NCBI GenBank assembly: GCA_902806565.1
Contig: CADCXA010000006.1
Coordinates: forward strand, 186,001-250,000
DNA length: 64,000 bases
Reading direction: 5' to 3'
Source: Hypoxylon rubiginosum
Lineage: Eukaryota > Ascomycota > Sordariomycetes > Xylariales > Hypoxylaceae
Below, one piece after another: positions 37,277 through 47,300 of the stretch. The position numbers and the translations under genes are program-made. The notes under the pieces are model-generated. The model was not told the DNA's origin and ran no database searches. It worked only from the letters and a program-made list of their open reading frames with translations. Each line of letters opens with the position of its first letter. Positions within the stretch are counted from its first letter, which is position 1.

Positions 37277-37565
37277 ATGCTCGTCAATAAACTTGTCCTG
37301 CTGGCGTGGGGGGTTGTCTCAACCGCCATTGCCCTGCCATTGGGTAAGTGGACTGCCGCATACTTAGGAGACGAAGATCGCTTCGAGCTAACCAGCGTCT
37401 TCAGATACAACTGCCGATAAATCTGTGCTCGTTGCTGAGCGGGATGATGGAGATGTCTTCGAACCAGGTAGTTTTGCTAGACGGGATGAGGGAGATATCT
37501 TTGAGCCTGGGAGCTTTGCTAAACGGGACGACGGGGACGTCTTCGAGCCTGGAAGCTTTGCATAG
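37277..37565 (+). CDS. Candidate RiPP (dikaritin-type) precursor, secreted, three kexin-flanked repeats
   Basis: A 75-residue secretory precursor predicted to be cut by Kex2-type protease into a short, repeated peptide. Two exons, 37277-37343 and 37405-37565, are joined by a 61-bp GT-AG intron with a GCTAAC branch site at about 37387. Residues 1-19 form a signal peptide (basic start MLVNK, hydrophobic core, AIA cleavage site). A short leader (about 20-33) precedes three 14-residue repeats at 34-47, 48-61 and 62-75. Each starts ER, RR or KR and continues D-(D/E)-G-D-(V/I)-F-E-P-G-S-F-A; the last alanine is the C-terminus. This is the layout of dikaritin precursors and kexin-processed peptides, and a UstYa-family gene is its divergent neighbour. 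The core has two Phe and no Tyr or Cys. An alternative acceptor at 37394 would insert three residues in frame before the repeats. A linear secreted peptide is the main alternative. The product is unknown. Confidence 0.8.
37437..37562 (+). repeat. Three 42-bp in-frame repeats encoding the candidate core peptide
   Basis: Units lie at 37437-37478, 37479-37520 and 37521-37562. The 12-codon cores of units 1 and 3 differ at nine codons, all at third positions and all synonymous. Unit 2 differs in two conservative residues (D to E and V to I). The pattern indicates old duplication with selection on the peptide. Confidence 0.9.
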
Positions 37566-37795
37566 TCTAGTCATCGCCTTCTACTAAGTCGATGACAATG
37601 GTGGTCCATTGATATCACCATCATAGGTATATACCTTAGAAGGGTCGGGGCAATAGGGAGTAATGAAATGGGGGAGAATGGAAGTCGAATATGGCAAGAT
37701 GTATGATAACAACTCCTTAGGGAAACAGAGGTCATCTATCTGAAGCATAACAACATACGTGATAGTCATTAGAATTTTGTTAAGCTCTTTGTTAA

Positions 37796-38307
37796 GAGCT
37801 GTGCTATTTGGAGAGTGTTTGCAGAGTGTTTTTGATTAGCTAGCAACCTGACAACCCGGCTGTTACTTTGGGAAGCCGCTTGCTTGGTATAACCTCAATT
37901 TTTCTACTTGTTTTGCTGTTTTGCTTTGCTACAATCCAAATGCTTCACTACCAAGCTCCAGGTATTAAAAGAGGCCAGGGAAAGAGGGCCTAAGAACGAA
38001 GGGGCTTATCATCTACGCTATTTTTCCTCGTACCAGCAGACCCGCGACCCCTATCCAGGCGATAGGGTGATCAAAATATATGTAACCTTACCTAGACTAG
38101 ATAGCAAAGGCTAGAGCCCCGGCAGCCATGTAGCTAATCTATGTGATGAAGTCGTTGTGAATTGCTTCAAAATATTATAAATAGCTATAAATATTTAATG
38201 TAGGTACCTACCTACCTAAGGTAGTTCGTATACGGGGCCATATTGCTAGCTGGCCTAGTGGGTCCAAAAACACTCTGCGAATACCCTCCGAACAGCAAGC
38301 ACAGCTC
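37796..38307. mobile_element. MITE-like element with imperfect terminal inverted repeats
   Basis: The left arm 37796-37846 and the reverse complement of 38243-38307 share gagctgtgct, a ggag-gt-tt block, gcagagtgtttttg and agctagcaa in the same order. The right arm carries extra bases between blocks. About 400 bp of non-coding sequence lies between. A gctctttgttaag motif is present beside both arms in the same orientation. No target-site duplication was settled and no transposase is present. Confidence 0.5.
38204..38225 (+). repeat. TACCTA-type motif, 22-bp exact match to 46127-46148
   Basis: gtacctacctacctaaggta followed by gt is shared exactly by the two sites, 7.9 kb apart. Similar taggtac/ctacct strings recur in several intergenic regions of the window. 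Confidence 0.6.
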
Positions 38308-38680
38308 TTTGTTAAGGCCCGGGGGTAATGAACCAACACTGGCTCGCCATTGTGTTGCTTCCTATTGTTAGGGGTAAATAGCCGGGACCACAATGGGAGT
38401 TACACAGTCTAATTCACACGTGTATAAATCGACGGAAGGTTAACATCGAAACTGGAAGGCACGACGAAAAGGACGACTCCTCCGGGGCAACACAATCACC
38501 TCCACTTGGTAGGTAGATAGCTACCTCAGGTAGGTAACTAGGACATTTCCCCCTAACACTAGTGAGATAAGGCAAACAACTAAGACTACCTTACCTAGTG
38601 AATCACGAGTCGCCGCTGAAAGGTCAAACTTAGGTGCACGGTCTACACAGTTTTCACCTTAGGCCACTCTAATCAAATAC

Positions 38681-38689
38681 TATATATAG
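38681..38689 (+). promoter_or_regulatory. TATA-box candidate
   Basis: tatatatag lies 169 bp upstream of the ATG at 38850. Confidence 0.5.
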
Positions 38690-38753
38690 TCGGGTCCGCC
38701 GCCACCTTACAAGAAATTTCATCGACTTTCCATCAGCATCTTCTTTCAATACG

Positions 38754-38797
38754 TCTGCTTTCAACAGACGTTACATCTGCTTTCAACAGACGCTACA
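38754..38797 (+). repeat. 22-bp tandem repeat with internal hairpins in the leader
   Basis: Two units of tctgctttcaacagacg(t/c) plus taca stand head to tail. Each contains gtctg...cagac or its equivalent, so each could fold as a small stem-loop. They lie 53-96 bp upstream of the start codon and are probably transcribed. Confidence 0.65.
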
Positions 38798-38849
38798 TCT
38801 ACTGTCTCAGATAGTACGTCTACTTCTACCGGTAATATAGATCGTCAGC

Positions 38850-40074
38850 ATGCCTACCTTTGAGATTCCTTCGGACCCTCTCAAAATGGACATCTATAAG
38901 AAGAGCAAGCAGTTTGACTTGATGAGTCTAGCGCCCGAGGTAAGTTTATCTATCCAATCTAGTATCCTTTATGCAACCAAAGATGACCACTAAGACTTAC
39001 AAATCTTCTCCATAGCTTCGGCGCAAAATCTTCGAGCAGGTTGTAGCAAACGGACAACCTCTATATCCTGCACATCGGAGCAGAGTGGGCGGCATGAGCA
39101 AGTTCGGCAGCAAGGCTCCTAACTTATGGTTCACTCCGAGGACGAATCTCATCGACCAAACCTATTGCAGGCTAGTCAGAACTTGTAGACAGATCTATTC
39201 CGAGGTCGAGGAAACCGGTCTTTTCTACAAGATCAACGAATTCGCGTTCTGCAACGCCTCGGACGCCCACGAGTTTCTCGCCGCCCTACCTCAGAAGAAG
39301 AGAGACTACATCCGGCATGTGAGAATCCAATACCATCTCCGCAAAAATGATGGTGTGGAGTGGGAGCCGTCGGAAGCTCAGTTCTTCAAGTGGTATCAAG
39401 TGGAGGACATCTCGCCCACTGCAGGTCATATCGCCACCTTGCTTCGAAGCTGCAAAGGGCTTCGCACTCTTTTCGTTGACCTGGAGCCCCAGTGTATCGA
39501 AAATGTTGTAAAAAGCGCTGAGAACAAGAACCCGATCAAGGATGAAAAGGAGCAGACTGAAAAGCTCTTTGGCCGCCTTGAGTCCGAGATTGCATCCGCG
39601 GACCTTGGACCCACGGAGGATCGGCAGCATGAGGAAGATGTGCTATTAGGCCAACTACGCCAATTTGAACAGTTCCGCCTCGCCGTCCACTTCCCGTCGA
39701 TCCAAGGCGATCTTGCAGTCCGAGGTCGCGAGTACCCTACGCCTTTCGGACTCTCTAGCGACAACAAGGTCGTTATCGACCTGACGAGCGAGTCCGAGCA
39801 CCGTTTCCTCGACCGCCTGAGCCGGTACGACCCAGCTTTTGGTCCCCTGGAACGCGCCGCCATCCCGTGGCCGGTTCTTGCCGACGGGGAGCGTGATCAT
39901 TGGTTCTACAAGAACCACAAGCACCTCGACACGGACGAGGAATTCGGCGCCACCATCCTTTCTGCACAGACGAACGTGGCTCAGTGGAAGAAGGATGGAA
40001 TATTACGCCACAACCAGGCTGCCCCGATGCTGCAGATCCAGGAAGCAATTGACGCCGCAAATCTCGACTCCTGA
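38850..40074 (+). CDS. F-box-like / DUF7730-type hypothetical protein
   Basis: Two exons, 38850-38939 and 39016-40074, are joined across a 76-bp GT-AG intron with acceptor CCATAG, giving 382 residues. The N-terminal part reads FDLMSLAPELRRKIFEQVV, an F-box-like helix pair. It is followed by LVRTCRQIYSEVEETGLFYKINEFAF, a signature of the large fungal family annotated as DUF7730 or F-box-like. The middle is charged (DEKEQTEKLFGRLESEIASAD) and the C-terminus has no recognised domain. Such proteins may be substrate adaptors of SCF ubiquitin ligases, but most are uncharacterised. The start is set by the short first exon, which supplies MPTFEIPSDPL just before the F-box-like helix. There is no evidence for a role in peptide biosynthesis. 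Confidence 0.75.
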
Positions 40075-41742
40075 ACGTAACAAAACCCTTACCCGGCAGC
40101 TGCATTGCTGGAGGCACATCGAGCCCAAGGGTGTTGTTACGGTTCAAGGTTTTTAACTCCTCGCCTGTTAAACGGGGAGTCGGCGGTGCCGGTTTGGATC
40201 AGGGAGTCTGGGTCGGGCCGGGTTGGATTGGATTCAGGGCATTCAGAGCGAAGGGGGCTCGTTTCTTATGTATTTTGCACGAAGCTTTTCTCACTGGAAG
40301 CTTTTCTCATGTATACGCGAAGCTTTTTTCATGCGATGGTCTTTTTTCTTTCCTTTTTCACGCGATGCTTCCTCACGGAAGGATTTCTTTAGATGATTTA
40401 ATTACAGCTTGCATCGAAACGTCTTTATTTTCGTGTTTAGTTTGCGTGATAGTCTAAAGCATCGATGAAGTATACGATGAATGGATGAGGAGTTCTTTCA
40501 TACAAGTTCGAGTTAGATCATTGACTTGAAGAACTCTGATTAAGCACATAGCCCGTGTTAGTTTGAGCGAATTAATTTTATTCTAACTTGGTTAATGTCA
40601 CCAGTTAAGAGATCCATGAAGTCATTTATAAGCTTAGTACGAAGTCTAGGTTTCAAAGTCCTATTCTAAGATAGAGAATCTACATATGTAGTCGACCAGT
40701 GATTAAGTAAGCAGCAGCTCGGTGAGCTCCGCTTACGTCAAAACTCTAAATATTGATGACATAATCGGAATTTACAGAGGGCACACGCTATATCTCACTG
40801 TAGTTATAGCGAGGTCAGCGCTATAGTCAGCACTAAGCTCCCTGTATTTATAGCGTATATTGAATATTATGTCATCCCCTGATTCCGGATTATGTCATCA
40901 ATGTTCAGTGCTACATAGGGGTATCACGTGCCCCCCCTGTGAGCCGCCATACCTAAAGCTAGGTATTATATTACAGTAAAATACTATGATACGACGAAAA
41001 TGGCCCAATGACGATATAATATCTATTATGTACCTGCAACTATATATATATTCCTAGGTACCTATGTTTTCAATTTAAATATAAGGGGCATATGTAGCAA
41101 GGTCATACAATAGGGTAAGGGATATACTAGCTATATACCTCATAAGGACTATACACTGTAACCTGCTATAGTAAGTGGGGTCTCTAGAAGGCTGTAATGC
41201 CTGTAGAAGTAGCCAGTGTGAGTGCTCTCCCATCTCTATCCCTAACAGTTGAAATGCCCACCCCGAAGGCGATGCCCCTTTGGCATCGCGTACCGAACAC
41301 TCTCTAGCTAAACGTGGTAGTGACGCGAATGGACCGAGTAAAGCTATGGGATTGCCGAGGATCGTCAAGAGCGCGCCAATCAAAGCTTGACGAGGTGCCT
41401 ATATTGAAACATAGCGATTAGCAGGCATGTTTTCCTGTAATATGTGCCGACATAAGAGCTTGTCTCACTTATTGCAGTCCTCATAGGCAGGAGGGTCCTC
41501 AGTGTCAGGGCTTATGCTCTTGTTCCACAAGCCTAGCCCTTGCTCTCCGACAGGTATCGCGGCCTCTACACCTTGAGCACTAGGGGTATCAGAACAGGCA
41601 TAGCGAGGGATGGGATAGGCTCCTTTGTCTGTTAGGCCTCTTTATCCAACATTACTGTATATACAAGGACTTTGGTAGCTGTTAGGTTTCTAGCTCTTTG
41701 TGCAACGACATCATTATTTTCCTCATCGCTTGGACGGTCTCG
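40075..41742. other. Intergenic with a short inverted-repeat element
   Basis: The region just after the stop has repeated gaagcttttctca strings (40279-40331), probably 3' UTR. A 102-codon frame at 41075-41383 (minus) resembles no family known to me. Sequence upstream of the 2OG oxygenase remnant probably held its lost N-terminal exons. Confidence 0.5.
40752..40902. mobile_element. Small inverted-repeat (MITE-like) element
   Basis: attgatgacataatcggaat at 40752-40771 is repeated inverted as attccggattatgtcatcaa (with a final t) at 40882-40902, with one inserted base. Inner inverted pairs (tatagcg...cgctata and a second tatgtcatc) suggest a foldback structure of 151 bp. It has no coding capacity. 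Confidence 0.55.
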
Positions 41743-42213
41743 TGACACCTACTGTCGGATGAGCCTGTCATCAGTTGCATTCGGCGGCGCGCCTTGTCAT
41801 TCCAAAGTTATGCCTCCGACCACCTGCTGGACAGCCTGCAGGTAGTGCAGTACCAACCGGGCCAACAGTACGGCGCGCATTACGACTGGGGTATTTCTTC
41901 TGAAGATCTGAGTGTGATCGACAGGGTTACGACGTTCTTTGCTATTCTCCAAGGGGACTGTGAGCACTGCGGGACTCATTTCCCCTATCTGAAGGTCGAC
42001 TAGAGCGGCGAGAACGATCTATGGTATCGCCTGATCGATTGCGAGGCGAGCTCGCCCAAGGACGGGGCTATCTTTAGGGCGCTAGAAGGTAGTGCAGTCT
42101 TCTAGCAAAACCTCGACGACGCGAGTGTAGGGGGCCCGAGAGTCTTGCATGAAGGGATGATGGTTGAGAGCAGCGAGAAGATAGGTCTTAACATTTGGGC
42201 GCGAGATGATTGA
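41743..42213 (+). pseudogene. Prolyl-4-hydroxylase-like 2OG-Fe(II) oxygenase remnant
   Basis: One continuous frame resembles the catalytic (P4Hc) domain of prolyl 4-hydroxylases: DEPVISCIRRRA, LQVVQYQPGQQYGAHYDWG with the HxD iron ligands, DRVTTFFAILQGDCEHCGTH, then VLHEGMMVESSEKIGLNIW with the distal His and the Lys for 2-oxoglutarate. The frame is broken by TGA at 41743-41745 and TAG at 42001-42003 and 42103-42105. The two TAG codons stand where the family usually has Trp, so both fit TGG-to-TAG changes, and the TGA fits CGA-to-TGA; all are G-to-A or C-to-T. The N-terminal part was not found. The gene is non-functional as read and might once have belonged to the neighbouring cluster. Confidence 0.8.
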
Positions 42214-42565
42214 TAGTTGAGTCCTGAGGGTTAATAACAACATCTCAATTGTAACTTATGAAGTTTTCTTAGAAGGAAGTATCTGCATTAGTTTGTTGGT
42301 TGCGAAAAGCAGCCAAAAGGGAGTCTTGCAACGCTGGAGTAAACAACCCCTGAATTACAGTAGCAGGACCCACATATTAGCCCCTTATAGACACAATCAA
42401 CCATGAGCCATCGAGGGACCTCCTATCAATAATTGCACATAGCCCATTCATATTTCAACTTTCATACGGCCAGTTTTATTGTTTGTGTATTTTATTTGCA
42501 TTATTTACAGCCCAGGTGAAGAAACTCGATGATAAGCCCTGTGTTGAAGCTGAGACCAGAATCTC
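42214..42565. other. Intergenic between pseudogene and MFS 3' end
   Basis: No gene was recognised; it probably contains the 3' UTR of the minus-strand MFS gene. Confidence 0.5.
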
Positions 42566-44339
42566 TCAACTTTTATTCTGGACGTACTTGCTCCTAGCCC
42601 GGACCTTATGGCCGTAGCGGTATAGTAGGAATGGCACAGGTGCCATAACGGCCATTATGGAGCCTAGAAGAGTGAGAGCGAAATGCGGGCCGAGGGTTTC
42701 GTACATCGGAATCGCGGCAGGCAACAGCGCACCTGAGATAACATATCGACTGAATGTCATGAAGGTTAGAGCCGACGCGGCGTATATCGTGTAAGTGAAG
42801 CAGATATAAAGGTAAGTTGTGGTGAAGACAGTGACAACACCGTAGCCGAAAAAGAACGAGCCGACGATCGGGGACCAAATACTGATATAAGACTAATTCA
42901 CTGTTAGCACAGCGAGAAATAGGGTATAAGGGGATAGGATAAAAAGTTCTAACATAACATGTCCAGCCCATCCAGAATAGGGAGATGGGCAGCAGGATGG
43001 ACCCTCCCATCATCGCCCAATACATGCACACCTCCGGCTGTAGAGGTTCCCCTCTAGCCTCAGCCCTTGCTGCAGCCTTCTTCGTCCATTCGTAAACAAG
43101 CGGAATAAGCAGCAATGCCGCGCCGTCGCCAGCAAGCATGCCAGCCCAGAGGACGAAAGTGAGTGGCTTAGAGATGCCGTATGTCTGAGTAAAGATGAAC
43201 GGGTAGCCCTCTAGAAAGGTGAAAAGAACTATATAAAGGATGATGAGATAAAATGAGAATATCAGAATGATAGGCTCCGTGAAGGTCATCTCGAAAGGGC
43301 GATAGATGTTCACCAGCAAGCGGCGGCCGAGCGATGTGGCAGATGTGTGTGCGTCAACCTGATAACGTTTATCTCCGGTCAGGTCTCGCAGGTGGTGTGC
43401 TTTCCACTCTAGCAGCAACGGACCGTATGTTTCGGGTTGGAACAGAGCAAGTATCACTAGCACGGCGGCAGCTATTATCATCGAAATCCAATCGGCCCAG
43501 ACGAACCCGACGCCCGGTAAGTACGCTCCGATTACGGGGCCGACGAAGGGTGCCAGATATGAAAATATGGTAGTAAACGGCAGGCTATATGTGAGCTCTA
43601 GGGGCTTCCATATGTCTCCGATCGTGCCACCTAGACATGTGAGTGGCGCCGCGCCGAAGAATGCCGCCAGGAAGCGGAATACGATTGCAGCTCCGTAGTT
43701 CGGGGCTAGTGCTTTCGCCATGATGAAGAGGATGAAAACCACCGTAGTGCCAAGGTAGATAGCGTTCCGTCCAAGTGTCTCAGAGAAGGGGCCAGCAAAC
43801 AGAGAGCCCACTCCTAATCCGATTAGGTACATACCTATTCGCTCATTCGTAAGCTGCAGTTCTCATACGATGTATCAGGGAAAGGATATCGTACCAGTTG
43901 TGAGTGATCCCGCGATGGGCCCAACCCCGTAATACGCATTGAACTGATCAGCCACCGGCCCGTCGATTGATGCTGGGATCGTGATTGCCATAGTGATTAG
44001 ACAGACTGCAAACGTACACCACCATCTTTTCATCATGCTCCAGTTATGAGGCTCCAGTACATCTTCATCCTTCCATCCCACCAGATACGTGATGGATCCG
44101 TCATGTTCGGCTGGCCCTGAGATACGAATCCCGGCGATTAAGGGCAATGAATCTCGATGTTTTTCCGTGTCTCCGTCAGAATCGGCCTCCAGGGTTGAAA
44201 CACTTCTCGAATGGAGCTGCTTGTTAGCCTGATGTCTTGCTAGATCTTCCTTGACTGTTTCTCGTAGACGGCGGTATTGTAGGAAGGACTGCATTTCAGA
44301 GGACAGCGAATAGGAAATATTCGGTCCTCGTGAATTCAA
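42566..44339 (-). CDS. MFS transporter, DHA1 / polyamine-transporter-like
   Basis: Predicted 12-helix plasma-membrane exporter. Exons on the minus strand are 44339-43895, 43834-42954 and 42892-42566, giving 550 residues. The GT-AG introns are 60 and 61 bp, and the phases agree (SLTTG-MYLIGLG; GWTCY-SYISIW). A 100-residue hydrophilic N-terminus ends in the DPHNWS-like EPHNWSMMKRWW. Motif A-like sequence is GVGSLFAGPFSETLGRNAIY, and motif C is PFVGPVIGAYLPGVGFVW. The long central loop contains PETYGPLLLEWKAHHLRDLTG, characteristic of fungal TPO-like and multidrug DHA1 proteins. The C-terminal half has SPIVGSFFFGYGVV and GALLPAAIPMYETLG. It is intact. It faces the 2OG oxygenase remnant and is about 5 kb from the peptide precursor, so it is a second possible exporter in the segment; substrate unknown. 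Confidence 0.88.
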
Positions 44340-47300
44340 TGCTGGAGAAGTAGGGCGTAAGACGTACGACGGACTCCGGCTTAAAAAGTACTAAGACCTT
44401 TTGGTGTATACTTCATAAGTGATATCACATTTAATCTGTTCGCTTATGTATTAGTGAGCCGCGCCACCGGAGTTAGGTTACACATCCACAACCGTGAAAC
44501 TGGACTCGGATATGTAATCGTAAGCAGATACCTCCCGTGATTCCCGTGTATGTACAACTTGCCTATCTGTGCTAGGCCTAGTAGCATAATATCTGGTGAA
44601 AATTGACCGTGTTTCTTGGCCTCGTTTCTGAGATAAGTACATGGCCCGTTGTCGCCAATAGAAGTCAAGGATACGCCACTTTCACGCGTCGCTGATAACA
44701 GATATAGGAGTGAGGTGAGTGTTAAAGACTGCTGTTATTCTGCTCAAACGACATGGCCGACTATTTCAGTCCGTCAGAAGCCCTATATAAAGTCTTAGCA
44801 CATCGGAGGAACGCGAAGGTACTTAGTCAAAGACATTTTCGTATGCATGCACACTACGTCTTTACCTACTTCATATCAAAATCTCGTAAATACTATAGAG
44901 TTCCTGGGATGTTGTGATACCTGGAAAAGAGCCTCCCGAGTACCTAGGTACCTACTATCTTAGCCATAGGTATTGTGGTGAGATTGACGTATTTGACGTT
45001 TCCTCCCATTCCCTCCCATATCTGGCAGCAAGAACAAGTAAGCCAGCGTAGTTTCGGTTTGCTCGGAGAATAAGACGAATGGATAAGACGAATGGATAAG
45101 GAAGGATTTACGGCACGGCGTCCTCAATATATCAAAGAGGGGAGCGGAGTACTGATTACGTGGGGTCTTACCCTATCTCGGGTGGTTTATTGCCCGAGTT
45201 CTACGGATTTGCGGAGCTGGAAAATCATCTGAATTCGGAGGTTCCTTCAAGGTATTGCCAATATAAAAAAGGTCTCCTTTCTAGAGAAAAATGGGTTTAT
45301 CCGCGCGTTATAGTGTACGACCTTTCTAAACAGGAGTAATACCGGCGGCAGAGTAGGCTTGTGGAGTGTGTAGCTTCCATGCCAGCCGGGGAGGTCTCTT
45401 GTTTACTCGACCAATCAGAGCTGACTATAGCAGCAAAAACTTCCCAATTAGGTACCGGTCGGGGCTATCAAGGTATGACCATGGCGCCTTGAACCCAAGG
45501 GACCGGATCATCGGAATCAGAAAGGATTTGACACGTGCGCATTCGAGACCAAGACTCGTAGGGCGTCAAATAGGATGCTCTCTCAAGCCCAAAGCGGCGA
45601 GATAGATCTGCAGCATCCCGCGCCGTCGCTTTTTCTAATTTGGACTGTCAGCCACTAACCAACATGTTGTTTTGAGAGGTCGATAGCTTACAGCCGATCT
45701 TTGGGGTGTACATAATCCCGGCTACCTGCCTACCTGTGGCAATCAGGCAGTTTTGTATTCACGGCAGGTTGGTCTCTAAGACTTGCGAGTCCTATTCGTT
45801 TGATTCGATCAACTATCTTTAACTTGAAGGTAGTGACTCAGTTTAGGGCCAGTGTAATTAGCAAGATATGAATACAGTATGTCGCCACAATAGATACGTG
45901 ATAAAGAGGGCCATGTCACTCAAAACAAAATTTCTATATAGATATTACCTAGGGCTGTGTCTATTAGGTAGCTGTAACATGATTTTACATATGTGACACC
46001 CTAGGATGCCTGAATTGTTGAATAAAATTGAGATACCTGGGTAGATACTAACATGACTTAGAGAAAAGGATGCTAGAGCGGCGATATCTTGTGAGCAGCA
46101 ACAAGCTGCGTCGTTCGAGTTAGTCCGTACCTACCTACCTAAGGTAGTAATGAAACGTCTGAGTACTGCACATAGTCGGGCGATAAACTTGAAATTTAAA
46201 ACGTTAATTCGCAATAATTAGTTATGGAATATAGTTATTTAGAAAAGTCCAACTAATTGATATTCAATATGTCACGACGTGAACTAGAAGATCTAGAAAC
46301 TTGAACTATGTTGTTTCGCAAGGAGCTGGCCGCCGGCCCCGCTAATAAGTCAGCTCTTCTTCATCTAAGAGATTGAGAGCATCTCATCGTAAGTCAGTGT
46401 TCGATCTAACTGAACATTAAGAATCAACGCATTCAATAAAGTCGGTCTTGCAACACTAGAAAATAAACTGAAACCAGTCAAATCATGCTTGAAGGTTATG
46501 GGTCATAGATTGATGTCAATACTTGATAATTGTTCGTATCTCCGATACTGAGGTTCTGGTAAATCTGTAGATCTCCTCGTCGCCAAGGAAGCACGCGACT
46601 TCGACTTTAATGTGACGGCTCCTAAGTTTGACACCATCCCATAACGATCAACTATTTAAAGCCAGACGCAATGATTGATTTCGTCTGGTGAGAGATTCAT
46701 ATTTAGAAGCGAGTACTTGGTGCTTAATCAATATAGATATTTGTATGCACTCGCGCAACACCAGCGAGTAGATGTCCAAGAGTGAGTACGATGATAGGTA
46801 TTTGAATTTTGTTTTGGGCAAAAGCGCGACCTCTTGTTCCCCGGCTCGATAGTCTGCAACACAATAACTACTTCCCGGTGTGCAAATTACACGTCCTTCT
46901 GATGCATCTATTCTGAAAAAGACATCGCAATCTATCTCTCAATGCATGCTGATTCCAATCCAATCGCATAAACATCCGCGTACGTAAATCAGGCGACAAA
47001 TGCAACCTCATATCAGAGCTCAGTCGCAAAATGAAAACCCTGCCATATCGTCTATAAAATATGTGCCGTATAGCGTAGACTCGCAGCTATGCAATGCGAT
47101 GAGTAACGGCTCCACGTCCCCCGCGCTGGTGATTATGTCATTTCGTATTGCGTGATTGGAGATATGGGTCGCGTGATGCGCCGACGTGTGATGGTGGTGG
47201 TGAATGGTGCTAATTATAATGGTCTGTAGGGTATTTTCGCCAATTCGCGAAAAGGGGGTATCATATTTCCATTTATCCTTCTAATTGCCAGGTACGTCAT

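Larger units (their letters stand above)
37566..38849. other. Intergenic with MITE-like element and promoter of the next gene
   Basis: No gene was recognised. The stretch holds an inverted-repeat element (37796-38307), TACCTA-rich motifs near 38201-38225 and 38506-38540, a TATA box and a 22-bp tandem repeat before the gene at 38850. Confidence 0.6.

Noticed and set aside
37437..37562. Mating-pheromone precursor
   Set aside because: The repeats are kexin-like, but the core lacks the Trp/Cys pattern of alpha-type fungal pheromones and there is no CaaX end; the UstYa neighbour favours a RiPP.
41075..41383. 102-codon minus-strand ORF
   Set aside because: No family resemblance, no splice partners found and no codon pattern distinct from surrounding DNA; it could be an old repeat fragment.
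45366..45605. 79-codon plus-strand ORF
   Set aside because: Arg/Ser-rich, featureless translation in a gene-poor region; nothing supports it.
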